A DNA stretch of 9,818 nucleotides from Phytoactinopolyspora endophytica (GTDB taxonomy: Bacteria; Actinomycetota; Actinomycetes; Jiangellales; Jiangellaceae), in the NCBI RefSeq assembly GCF_004138495.1, contig NZ_ML142854.1, forward strand, positions 265,879 to 275,696, written 5' to 3'. How positions within the stretch are numbered: position 1 is the stretch's first letter; each line of letters begins with the position of its first letter. Positions 1-6,554 of the stretch are shown in pieces. The notes beneath the pieces were generated by a model. It was not told the DNA's origin, did no database searches, and worked only from the letters and a program-made list of their open reading frames with translations. The position numbers and the translations under genes were made by a program.

Positions 1-913
1 GGTAGTTGAGCCCGCCCATGGCGAAGTCGGTCGCAAAGCCACCTCGGATGTTGCGGGACATCAGTACCTGGCGGCGCAGGAAGTCGATCTTCTCGTTCGC
101 CGGGACGATCGGCATGCCCTTGTGGTTGGGGGCGAAGGATCCTCCGAGGAGCAGACCGAACAGCCCCATCTGGACGCCGAAGAACGCGGCGGCCTTTCCA
201 GGCGGCAGCACGATGAGCAGGGCAGCGAGATAGCCACCGAGGCGGACGGCGATGAACAACGCCTCGCACCACCGGTGCTTCAATGCCTCTCTGCGGAGGA
301 TCGTCTGAATGCTCGCCACATGCAAGGCGAGTCCTTCGAGGAGGAGTAACGGAAAGAAGAAATAACCTTGTCGCCGGGCGAATCGGGCAGCGAAGCCGGT
401 TCTCTGCTCTGCCGCGGCCGGCGTAAACGCGAGTACACCGGGTCCGACGTCGGGGTCGGACCCTTCCTTGTTGGGGTTCGCGTGGTGGCGGTTGTGCTTG
501 GTCATCCACCAGCCGTAACTGAGGCCGGTGAACAGGCCTGAGAATACCCTGGCCGACCATTCGTTCCAGCGGTGCGAGGCGAAGATCTGGCGATGAGCGC
601 CGTCGTGTCCGAGGAAGCCGAACTGGGCGAGCACCGCGGCCAGCACAGCTGCCGGTATGAGTTGGAACCAGGAGTTGCCGAGCAGCCCGAACGCCACCCA
701 GACACCCGCGAACGCGGCCACCATGGTGATCATGAGCGTCCAGTAGTACCCGTATCGCCTCTTCAGCAGGCCGGATTCCTTGATCTGGCGGGAGAGCTCG
801 GAGTACTCGCTCACGTATCGCTCACGCCGCGAACCCGGGGGGCCTGGCCGTACTTCTCGCGCACCATTGGCGTCAAAACCCGCCTCAGGTGCCGTCGTTG
901 TTGTGTTGCTCAT
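1..913 (-). CDS. Fatty acid desaturase, membrane di-iron type (3' end cut by window edge)
   Basis: Reading the minus strand from ATG at 913 gives 304 uninterrupted codons to the left edge. The protein has a polar N-terminus of about 55 residues, then hydrophobic segments near residues 57-80, 85-103, 185-205, 218-236 and 242-262. Two histidine boxes of membrane desaturases are visible: HDGAH at 103-107 and HNRHH at 140-144. The last visible residues are GGLNY, which in this family normally lead into the third box (QIEHHLFP), so the window ends just before it. The family uses a di-iron centre, O2 and electrons from a ferredoxin or similar donor to put double bonds into acyl chains at the membrane. 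Substrate and regioselectivity cannot be read from the sequence. The start has only a weak upstream GGTGG; a GTG at residue 34 is a less likely alternative because of its poor ribosome site. The family is secure; the exact product is not. Confidence 0.9.
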   Translation of the reverse strand, partial: MSNTTTTAPEAGFDANGAREVRPGPPGSRRERYVSEYSELSRQIKESGLLKRRYGYYWTLMITMVAAFAGVWVAFGLLGNSWFQLIPAAVLAAVLAQFGFLGHDGAHRQIFASHRWNEWSARVFSGLFTGLSYGWWMTKHNRHHANPNKEGSDPDVGPGVLAFTPAAAEQRTGFAARFARRQGYFFFPLLLLEGLALHVASIQTILRREALKHRWCEALFIAVRLGGYLAALLIVLPPGKAAAFFGVQMGLFGLLLGGSFAPNHKGMPIVPANEKIDFLRRQVLMSRNIRGGFATDFAMGGLNY

Positions 914-1272
914 GTGAATGAACCACCGCTCGTGTGTGGACGATGCCGTACGACGGGCGTCCGCCGGGGCACGTGCCCGTGTTGTAGGTCGGCTGGACGC
1001 GCTGGGTCCGTGCCCGGAGGCCGGGTTCGTGCACCAGAACGATGGGAGACCCAGTGATCCAAGTCTTTGGGCGACTCGTCATCGACTCAACCGCTATTCA
1101 ATAATGAGTTTACCCGGTAGGTCGGGAACTATGTCCAGTTTCTTCGGGCACGGGTCCAAGAGTTCATGTTTAGGTATGTTTCCGCTTATACTCCACGCGT
1201 TGCCCAGAAATAGTCCTGGCAAACGTCTGAAGGCAAGATCAGTTCGGGGTCACGGGACGAGCGCCCGCGACG
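914..1272. other. 359-base gene-free stretch between the desaturase and ppa
   Basis: No convincing gene lies here. A 65-codon minus-strand frame (885-1082) runs into the desaturase start but resembles nothing and has no ribosome site. The part from about 1087 to 1220 is less GC-rich than its surroundings and is the likeliest place for the desaturase promoter. On the minus strand a TGGACA (1137-1132) and a TAAACT (1112-1107) are 19 bases apart, which is a long spacer, so this promoter is only a weak suggestion. A 12-base perfect palindrome sits at 967-978 and is listed separately. I see no clear terminator with a T-run after ppa. Confidence 0.5.
967..978. promoter_or_regulatory. 12-base perfect palindrome upstream of the desaturase (possible operator)
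   Basis: GGGCACGTGCCC reads the same on both strands. It lies 53 bases ahead of the desaturase start codon, in the probable 5' leader or promoter region. Desaturase genes in Actinobacteria and Pseudomonas are often under dimeric TetR-type repressors that bind palindromes, so an operator role is possible. GC-rich palindromes of this size can also arise by chance. Confidence 0.25.
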
Positions 1273-1761
1273 TCAGTGGGCCGCCTCCTTGGCGCGGGCG
1301 TAGGAAGCGCGGATCTCCTCCTCGGCAGCCGCTCGATCGACCCACGTGGCGCCCTCGACGGATTTGCCCGGCTCCAGGTCCTTGTAGACCTCGAAGAAGT
1401 GCTGGATCTCCAGGCGGTCGAAGTCGGGCACGTCTCCGATGTCCATCAGGCGTTCCTTACGAGGATCGTCCGCGGGCACGCAGAGCACCTTGTCATCTCC
1501 GCCTGCCTCGTCCGTCATCCGGAACATGCCGATGGCGCGGCACCGGATGAGGCAGCCGGGGAACGTCGGCTCCTCGATGAAGACCAACGCGTCGAGCGGG
1601 TCGCTGTCGAGACCAAGAGTGTCATCGATGAAGCCGTAGTCGTGTGGGTAGCGTGTCGAGGTGAACAGCCTGCGGTCGAGGCGGATCCGGCCACTGTCGT
1701 GGTCCATCTCGTACTTGTTCCGGCTCCCCGCGGGGATCTCGATCGTGACGTCGAATTGCAC
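1273..1761 (-). CDS. ppa: Inorganic pyrophosphatase, family I
   Basis: The product is a 162-residue soluble enzyme that hydrolyses pyrophosphate to two phosphates and so drives nucleotide, tRNA and polymer synthesis forward. It carries the family I signature DSDPLDA at residues 52-58, the N-terminal [13 protein letters not shown] (16-18), [25 protein letters not shown] and the C-terminal YKDLEPGK. It has the same length as Mycobacterium tuberculosis Ppa and aligns with it throughout. His21, found in the mycobacterial enzyme, is kept; the residue equivalent to mycobacterial His86 is Ala here (DEAGGDD). The start is GTG at 1761, because [10 protein letters not shown] matches the usual N-terminus and a purine-rich GAAAGAAAGG ends seven bases upstream. 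A 36-residue in-frame extension to ATG 1869 is basic, low-complexity and unlike the family, so I excluded it. The gene is divergent from dacB across a 225-base gap. Identification is secure. Confidence 0.97.
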   Translation of the reverse strand: MQFDVTIEIPAGSRNKYEMDHDSGRIRLDRRLFTSTRYPHDYGFIDDTLGLDSDPLDALVFIEEPTFPGCLIRCRAIGMFRMTDEAGGDDKVLCVPADDPRKERLMDIGDVPDFDRLEIQHFFEVYKDLEPGKSVEGATWVDRAAAEEEIRASYARAKEAAH

Positions 1762-1768
1762 GGCGCTA

Positions 1769-1778
1769 CCTTTCTTTC
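1769..1778 (-). promoter_or_regulatory. Ribosome binding site of ppa that decides its start
   Basis: On the minus strand the purine run GAAAGAAAGG ends seven bases before GTG 1761. This supports the GTG start rather than the upstream ATG at 1869. Confidence 0.55.
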
Positions 1779-1861
1779 GTCGTCGTTGACCCACTCGTTC
1801 CTTACCCCAAGACGGACGGCCGCGCGTGGAAGCGCAACCTGCGCCGGCCACGACCGGCATG

Positions 1862-1901
1862 CGGGACATGGGACGTCCCTAGTGTCCCGTACCGTGGTAC
1901 G
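1862..1901. promoter_or_regulatory. Cluster of nested palindromes in the ppa/dacB divergent intergenic region
   Basis: An outer inverted repeat CGGGACA (1862-1868) / TGTCCCG (1883-1889) encloses a perfect 10-base palindrome GGGACGTCCC (1870-1879). A second inverted repeat CGTACC-GT-GGTACG (1888-1901) overlaps the right outer arm by two bases. The cluster lies about 100 bases upstream of ppa and 85 bases upstream of dacB, where divergent promoters and operators are expected. An AT-richer TTTAATAC at 1923-1930 could be part of a dacB -10 element, but no matching -35 is clear. An operator role is inferred from symmetry and position only. Confidence 0.35.
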
Positions 1902-1949
1902 TGATCCGCCATTGCCCGCGTGTTTAATACATCACGCCCATGTAACAGC

Positions 1950-1961
1950 GCTGCCGGCAGC
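1950..1961. repeat. 12-base perfect palindrome in the dacB leader
   Basis: GCTGCCGGCAGC is fully self-complementary and ends 25 bases before the dacB ATG, just upstream of its ribosome site. As RNA it could form only a four-base-pair stem, so a DNA-binding role or chance is as likely as an RNA role. Confidence 0.2.
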
Positions 1962-1986
1962 CGAGCAGCGGGAGCCTCGGAGAGAT

Positions 1987-3477
1987 ATGTCGCGGCCAGA
2001 AGATCCCGTTCCGGAGCGGGCGCCCGACCGGCGCGAGCGGCGCCGCATCGGTCGCAGAGGTTTGCGCGCACGCACAGCGGCGCTGGCCGTGGCCGGTGTC
2101 GCTGCTGCGGGCGCGCTTGCCGGTGTCGCTTTATACGGCGCAGGCGTGCTTCCTCCGTCGTCGGACACGGCCGGCAAGGTATCGGCAGCCTTGCCCGCAG
2201 AGGCGGCGCCCCCGTCGCGATGGGAACCGGCCGGTACGGTCCTCGAGTCGTCCGATACGTCTGATGCGGATCAAGCCAACAGCTCCGAAGACGGTGCGCT
2301 AGGTGAGGTCCTCGACTCGTTGGCTGGAGCTTCGGTGCTGGGCGGGAGCGTGAGCGCGTCCGTTGTGAACCTGAGCGCGGATGCCGATGTCTACGAGTCC
2401 AACGCCGCCGAGCCGCTGACGCCGGCAAGCACCATGAAGCTCGTGACCTCGGCAGCCGTGCTGGAGGTCCTCGGCCCTGAGCATCGCTTCTCCACGGAGG
2501 TGGTGATGACCCCAGGCCAGAGCGGTGATGCGGAGATCACGCTCGTCGGCGGTGGCGACCCGGTGCTTGCCTCGGCCGCGGACGCGGTGGTGATGCCGTC
2601 CGCCTCCAGCCTGGAGGCATTGGCATCCCGGACCGCCGAAGCGCTGGAAGAGGCGGGCGTGACGTCGGTACGGCTGTCATACGACGACAGTCTGTTCTCC
2701 GGGCCGGGCGTCGACCCCGACTGGCGCACGAACTACGTGCCGGACGGCGTGGCGGGACCGGTGAACGCGCTGTCGGTGGACGGTGCGCGCCGTGAACCTG
2801 GGCTCCGCGACAGGGTCGATGATCCGGCGTTGGCGTCGGCCGAACAGTTCGCCGGCATGCTCGATGGTGCCGGGGTCTCGGTCTCCGACGACGAGCCGGA
2901 GCGCGCGCGGGCCGAAGCCGAAGCGGAGCAGGTCGCGGCGGTCGACTCGCCGCCGCTGTCGGCGATCGTCGGGTACACGCTCCGGACCAGTGACAACGAC
3001 GCCGCGGAGGCGATGGCGAGACACGTCGCATTAGGGCTCGACAGGCCCGGAAGCTCCGCCGACGCAGAGGAGTCGGTCACCGAAGTCCTCTCCGGCCTCG
3101 GCGTAGACGTCGATGGCCTCAACGTCGCAGACGGGAGTGGCCTGGCCAGGGGAAACACGGTGACAGCCGGGTTGCTGGTGTCCCTGCTGACTGTCGCCGC
3201 CGATGCGGAGCGGCCGCACCTCCGGCCGGTGATCAGCGGTCTGCCGGTGGCCGGGTTCGACGGCACCCTTGCCGAACGGTCGGCGGACGGCAGCGCAGGA
3301 TATGTCCGCGCCAAGACGGGGACCTTGACCGGGGTGCACAGCTTGGCTGGGGTCGCGGTGGCCCGGGACGGGACCACGTACGCGTTCGCGATTCTGGCCG
3401 ACGACGCGGACGACGCACTAGGGGCGCGCGCGGCGCTAGACGAGTTCGCCGCCGCATTGAGCCGCGTTCGGGGGTAG
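1987..3477 (+). CDS. dacB: D-alanyl-D-alanine carboxypeptidase/endopeptidase, peptidase S13 (PBP4 type)
   Basis: The product is a 496-residue penicillin-binding protein that trims D-Ala from, or cuts cross-links in, peptidoglycan outside the membrane. The N-terminus (1-30) is Arg-rich and cytoplasmic. A hydrophobic segment at about 30-55 is a signal anchor or signal peptide, followed by a Ser/Asp/Ala-rich linker to about residue 105. The three active-site motifs are present: STMK at 148-151 (nucleophile Ser148), SDN at 335-337 and KTG at 443-445. SxxK to SxN is about 187 residues, clearly shorter than the roughly 240-250 in E. coli PBP4 or Actinomadura R39, so the inserted accessory domains are reduced. 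The start is ATG 1987, with GGAGAG ending three bases before it; the reading frame is open back to 1276 but that stretch is antisense to ppa and not part of the gene. A 32-base gap leads to the metalloprotease gene. The M. tuberculosis counterpart is Rv3627c. Confidence 0.94.
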   Translation: MSRPEDPVPERAPDRRERRRIGRRGLRARTAALAVAGVAAAGALAGVALYGAGVLPPSSDTAGKVSAALPAEAAPPSRWEPAGTVLESSDTSDADQANSSEDGALGEVLDSLAGASVLGGSVSASVVNLSADADVYESNAAEPLTPASTMKLVTSAAVLEVLGPEHRFSTEVVMTPGQSGDAEITLVGGGDPVLASAADAVVMPSASSLEALASRTAEALEEAGVTSVRLSYDDSLFSGPGVDPDWRTNYVPDGVAGPVNALSVDGARREPGLRDRVDDPALASAEQFAGMLDGAGVSVSDDEPERARAEAEAEQVAAVDSPPLSAIVGYTLRTSDNDAAEAMARHVALGLDRPGSSADAEESVTEVLSGLGVDVDGLNVADGSGLARGNTVTAGLLVSLLTVAADAERPHLRPVISGLPVAGFDGTLAERSADGSAGYVRAKTGTLTGVHSLAGVAVARDGTTYAFAILADDADDALGARAALDEFAAALSRVRG

Positions 3478-3509
3478 CCCATGGCTCGAGTTGACGTAGC
3501 GTTGACGGT

Positions 3510-4724
3510 ATGACGACGAATGATGCCGCCCCTGAACTCGTCGATTGGGATCTGGCGGCCAAGACCGCGACCCGCCTTGCCGGCTCGGGGCCGGAGGTGT
3601 CCGAGGGGGAGGCGCACGAGACCGTCGCCGATCTGCGCCGCTTTGCCGCCGAGGCCGAGGGCCACGTACGCGCTGTGACCGGTCTCGACGGCTCGTCGGC
3701 GTCGGCGCCGCTCGTGGTGGTTGACCGAGAGGGCTGGATCTCGGCGAACACGGCGAGCCTGCGCACCATCGTCGCCCCCTTGGCCCGCAAGGTTCATGAC
3801 GCTCGCAAGGGCAAGGACGGCGGGCCGTTGGACTTCGTCGGGCCCAAGGCGACCGGCCTGGAGACCGGTGTCTTCCTGGCTTTCATCGCAGGACGCGTGC
3901 TCGGGCAGTTCGACCCGTTCTTCCGCGGCGGGCCGTCGGACGTGCCGACCGAAGCGCGGGAGGACGGGGCGGCCGGGCCGGCGAGCACGGTGCGGCCGAA
4001 TGACTGGAACGGTGAGGCCAGGAGCACGGACATCGAAGCCGCCGTGACGACGCTTCCGGTGGAGCGGCAGGAGACCCTCGGGCGCCTCTTGCTGGTGGCG
4101 CCGAACATCGTCCACGTCGAGCGGGAGCTTGAGGTGGACCCCCGGGACTTCCGACTCTGGGTCTGCCTGCACGAGGAGACGCATCGGGTTCAGTTCACCG
4201 CTGTGCCCTGGCTCCGCGACCACCTGCAGAGCGAGATCCAGTCGTTCGTCTCGGCGAGCCAGGTGGATGGCAAAGCGCTGGTCGCCAACCTGCGCGAGGT
4301 GGTCGAGGCGCTGGTACGTGCCGTTCGAGGCCAGCGGGATACGACGAGCTTGCTCGACCTGCTGCAGTCGCCGGAGCAGAAAGCCGTCGTGCAGCGGGTG
4401 ACCGCGCTCATGTCGCTGCTGGAAGGGCACGCCGACGTGGTCATGGACCGAGTGGGACCCGAAGTGGTCCCCACGGTCGAGACCATACGGCGACGTTTCC
4501 AGAACCGCCGCCAGGGACGAGGCATCGATCGCAGCGTCCGTAAGGTTCTCGGGTTCGAGGCCAAGATGCGTCAGTACCGCGACGGCGCGAAATTCGTAAA
4601 CGCGGTCGTGGATCGAGTTGGTATGGAGGGTTTCAACCGGGTCTGGGAGTCGGCCGAGACCTTGCCGTCGTCGGAGGAGATCGCAGACCCCGCTGCCTGG
4701 GTGGATCGCGTCCACGGGACCTGA
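3510..4724 (+). CDS. Zinc-dependent metalloprotease, DUF2342 / zincin-like family
   Basis: The product has 404 residues with no signal peptide or membrane segment. It contains the zinc-protease motif HEETH at 221-225 in the context RLWVCLHEETHRVQF. A downstream LLEGHADVVMD (303-313) is conserved in the family, and Glu305 is a likely third metal ligand by analogy with gluzincins (inference). The length and the C-terminal region (RRRFQNRRQG...KMRQYRDGAKFV) fit DUF2342 proteins of Actinobacteria, such as Rv3626c of M. tuberculosis. No substrate is established for this family; a related branch is annotated as associated with coenzyme F420 biosynthesis, but nothing here links it to F420. It lies 32 bases after dacB and three bases before tilS, so it is very probably co-transcribed. 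The ATG at 3510 has no Shine-Dalgarno. Just upstream are two GTTGACG copies (3490-3496, 3501-3507) 11 bases apart, of unknown meaning. Family assignment is firm, function unknown. Confidence 0.9.
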   Translation: MTTNDAAPELVDWDLAAKTATRLAGSGPEVSEGEAHETVADLRRFAAEAEGHVRAVTGLDGSSASAPLVVVDREGWISANTASLRTIVAPLARKVHDARKGKDGGPLDFVGPKATGLETGVFLAFIAGRVLGQFDPFFRGGPSDVPTEAREDGAAGPASTVRPNDWNGEARSTDIEAAVTTLPVERQETLGRLLLVAPNIVHVERELEVDPRDFRLWVCLHEETHRVQFTAVPWLRDHLQSEIQSFVSASQVDGKALVANLREVVEALVRAVRGQRDTTSLLDLLQSPEQKAVVQRVTALMSLLEGHADVVMDRVGPEVVPTVETIRRRFQNRRQGRGIDRSVRKVLGFEAKMRQYRDGAKFVNAVVDRVGMEGFNRVWESAETLPSSEEIADPAAWVDRVHGT

Positions 4725-4727
4725 CGG

Positions 4728-5807
4728 GTGAGCGTGATCCCGAACACGAAGCGCATCCCGGCAGTGTCTCGACACGATCAGGTCGATGACAGCGGGCGAG
4801 CGTCGCACCGGAGTTCGGCCGATGAGCTGGAGGTCCGGCGCGCAGTCCGTGCTCATCTCGCCGACATCGACGCCGGGAGCGTGCTGGTGGCGTGCTCGGG
4901 TGGTGCCGACTCCCTGTCGCTGGCTGCCGCGCTGGCGCACGAAGCGCGGCGTGCCGGGATCCGGGCCGGTGGGATCACCGTCGACCACGGGCTTCAGGAC
5001 GGGTCGTCCCGGCGTGCCCGGTCGGTCAGTGAGGCGATGGCCACCATGGGTCTTGATCCGGTCGAGGCCGTACACGTGCGTGTCGCGCACGGCCGACAAG
5101 GACCCGAGGGAGACGCGCGCCGTGCCCGGTACGCGGCCCTGGAGGCGGCGGCCGCACGACACGATGCCGCGGTCGTCATGCTCGGGCACACCATGGACGA
5201 CCAGGCCGAGACCGTGCTGTTGGGGCTCGCGCGAGGTTCGGGCGCGCGCTCGCTGGCGGGAATGGCCGCGTATGCCGGGCTGTTCCGGCGTCCGCTGCTG
5301 AGGCTCCGTCGCGACGTGGTGCGTGCCGCGGTACCGGATCACGTAAAGCCGTGGGAGGACCCACACAACGCGGACGCCGCGTACGCGCGCTCCCGGGTTC
5401 GTCACAACGTCTTGCCGGTCATGGAGTCAGAGCTCGGGCCCGGGCTGGCGCAGGCGCTCGCCCGTACCGCGGAGCTCTTGCGCGCGGACGCGGACGCCCT
5501 GGACACGCTGGCGCGGGAGGCGGTCGGTGCCGCGGTGGTCGACGGAGACCCCGAACTGAACGAGGCGGTCGCCGGCGCAGGTTACGAGGTCACGAGACTT
5601 GCCGCGCTACCCCAGGCCATCCGCTGGCGCGTGTTGCGGGCGGGGGCGCTCGCGGCCGGATGCCCTGCTGCCGACCTGCACGCCGCTCACATCGCGGCTG
5701 TCGACGTGCTGATCACCGACTGGCGTGGGCAGAAAGGCATCGACCTCCCTGGGGCGATCCGGGCGAAACGGTCTGGCGGCGTCTTGTGGTTCGGCCAGAT
5801 GACGTGA
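4728..5807 (+). CDS. tilS: tRNA(Ile)-lysidine synthetase
   Basis: The enzyme uses ATP to attach lysine to C34 of the CAU-anticodon isoleucine tRNA, turning it into lysidine so that it reads AUA. It is an essential decoding step in the cytosol and releases AMP and pyrophosphate. The PP-loop ATP motif SGGADS is at residues 57-62 of 359, followed by GGITVDHGLQDG (81-92), GHTMDDQAET (153-162) and the conserved RSRVRHNVLPVM (221-232). The C-terminal half (about 235-359) is an Ala/Arg-rich helical region of the short type found in Actinobacteria. The GTG at 4728 is three bases after the metalloprotease stop, suggesting translational coupling; no good Shine-Dalgarno is present. GTGs at 4734 and 4764 are possible alternatives, since the first ~35 residues are not conserved. 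hpt follows within 7-31 bases, an order also seen in Bacillus. Confidence 0.94.
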   Translation: MSVIPNTKRIPAVSRHDQVDDSGRASHRSSADELEVRRAVRAHLADIDAGSVLVACSGGADSLSLAAALAHEARRAGIRAGGITVDHGLQDGSSRRARSVSEAMATMGLDPVEAVHVRVAHGRQGPEGDARRARYAALEAAAARHDAAVVMLGHTMDDQAETVLLGLARGSGARSLAGMAAYAGLFRRPLLRLRRDVVRAAVPDHVKPWEDPHNADAAYARSRVRHNVLPVMESELGPGLAQALARTAELLRADADALDTLAREAVGAAVVDGDPELNEAVAGAGYEVTRLAALPQAIRWRVLRAGALAAGCPAADLHAAHIAAVDVLITDWRGQKGIDLPGAIRAKRSGGVLWFGQMT

Positions 5808-5820
5808 TCGTGTTGTGCAT

Positions 5821-6390
5821 ATGGCAGGCTGTCGAAGCGTGGAACCGCAGCATATCGATGGCGACATCGAAAAGGTCCTGTTGACCGAGGATGAACTCCA
5901 GAGCCGGCTGGCAGAGATGGCCGCGGAGATCGAGCGCGACTATGCGGGCAAAGATGTGCTGCTCGTCGGCGTGCTCAAGGGAGCCATCATGGTGATGGCT
6001 GACCTCTCCCGCCACCTCTCCCGGCACGTGGAGATCGACTGGATGGACATCTCGTCGTACGGCTCCGGCACCCGGTCCAGCGGCGTTGTCCGGATCAACA
6101 AGGACCTGGACACCGACATCAGCGGGCGGAACGTCGTCGTGGTCGAGGACATCATCGACACTGGACTGACGCTGTCGTGGCTGGTCTCCAACCTTCAGTC
6201 GCGCGGCCCGGCCTCGGTGGAGATCTGCACCATGCTCCGTAAACCGGAGGCGGCCAAGACCGCGGTGGATGTGAAGTACGTCGGGTTCGATATCCCCAGC
6301 TCGTTCGTGGTGGGCTACGGGCTTGATTTCGCGGAGAAGTATCGCAACCTCCGGGTCGTCGCGACGTTGGCCCCACACATGTACTCTTAG
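5821..6390 (+). CDS. hpt: Hypoxanthine(-guanine) phosphoribosyltransferase
   Basis: The 189-residue cytosolic enzyme joins hypoxanthine or guanine to PRPP, giving IMP or GMP plus pyrophosphate (purine salvage). The 13-residue PRPP-binding signature is VVVVEDIIDTGLT at 105-117. Other family landmarks are VLKGA (51-55, pyrophosphate-binding loop), the flexible-loop SSYGSGT (78-84), LRKPEAAK (139-146) and YVGFDIPSSFVVGYGLD (153-169) for purine recognition. It aligns end to end with actinobacterial Hpt proteins. The start is uncertain: GTG 5815, ATG 5821 and GTG 5839 are all in frame and none has a strong ribosome site. GTG 5839 would give the N-terminal length nearest to Streptomyces proteins; I list the only ATG. 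It follows tilS directly and was probably transcribed with it. A 164-base gap then separates it from ftsH. Confidence 0.94.
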   Translation: MAGCRSVEPQHIDGDIEKVLLTEDELQSRLAEMAAEIERDYAGKDVLLVGVLKGAIMVMADLSRHLSRHVEIDWMDISSYGSGTRSSGVVRINKDLDTDISGRNVVVVEDIIDTGLTLSWLVSNLQSRGPASVEICTMLRKPEAAKTAVDVKYVGFDIPSSFVVGYGLDFAEKYRNLRVVATLAPHMYS

Positions 6391-6554
6391 TCGATCACGG
6401 GCCGGGCTCGCGCTACCGGCGAATGGTCGGACGAGGCGGGCGCAGGGTATCGTCGTAACGATCAGACGTCTTGGTTGTGCGCGCAGTGGATCGACGTCGC
6501 GCCGGCTAAGAGTGCCACCGACTCAGCAGGAGGAACGGGTCCGAGCCCCGCATC
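6391..6554 (+). promoter_or_regulatory. hpt-ftsH intergenic region, probable ftsH promoter and leader
   Basis: This is the only sizeable gap inside the plus-strand gene run, so a promoter for ftsH-folE is likely here. No convincing -35/-10 pair stands out. Small symmetric elements are present: GCCGG/CCGGC (6401-6405/6416-6420, ten-base loop, a weak candidate terminator for hpt), ATCGT-CGTA-ACGAT around 6450-6463, AGACGTCT (6464-6471) and CGACGTCG (6492-6499), the last two 28 bases centre to centre. A strong Shine-Dalgarno occurs at 6528-6535, unusually far from the ftsH start. Confidence 0.4.
6528..6550 (+). promoter_or_regulatory. Distant Shine-Dalgarno and small hairpin before ftsH
   Basis: AGGAGGAA (6528-6535) is the best ribosome site in the window, but it ends 19 bases before ATG 6555 and no in-frame start lies closer. 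The intervening CGGG (6536-6539) and CCCG (6547-6550) can pair as a four-base-pair stem with a seven-base loop. That would shorten the effective distance to the ATG to a normal value. The pairing is inferred from sequence. Confidence 0.4.

Noticed and set aside
1..913. Desaturase as a broken gene
   Set aside because: It has no stop or frameshift in 304 codons. It is only cut by the window edge, and the sequence ends exactly where the third histidine box should begin.
885..1082. 65-codon minus-strand frame upstream of the desaturase
   Set aside because: It has no ribosome site and no recognisable sequence, and overlaps the desaturase start by 29 bases in another frame.
1762..1869. 36-residue extension of Ppa to ATG 1869
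   Set aside because: The family starts at (M/V)QFDVTIEIP. The extension is basic and unconserved, and GTG 1761 has a good ribosome site.
1276..1986. In-frame N-terminal extension of dacB back to 1276
   Set aside because: It is antisense to ppa, carries no family similarity and would place the signal anchor in the middle of the protein. ATG 1987 has its own ribosome site.
2733..5405. 890-codon open frame on the minus strand
   Set aside because: It is antisense to dacB, the metalloprotease and tilS, which have clear motifs. The frame is open because high-GC codon use on the plus strand avoids stops in that register, and its translation has no recognisable domain.
6464..6499. GACGTC-centred palindromes as a specific operator pair for ftsH
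   Set aside because: GACGTC also occurs at several places inside genes here and is expected every few kilobases at this GC content, so the pair is not treated as a feature in its own right.
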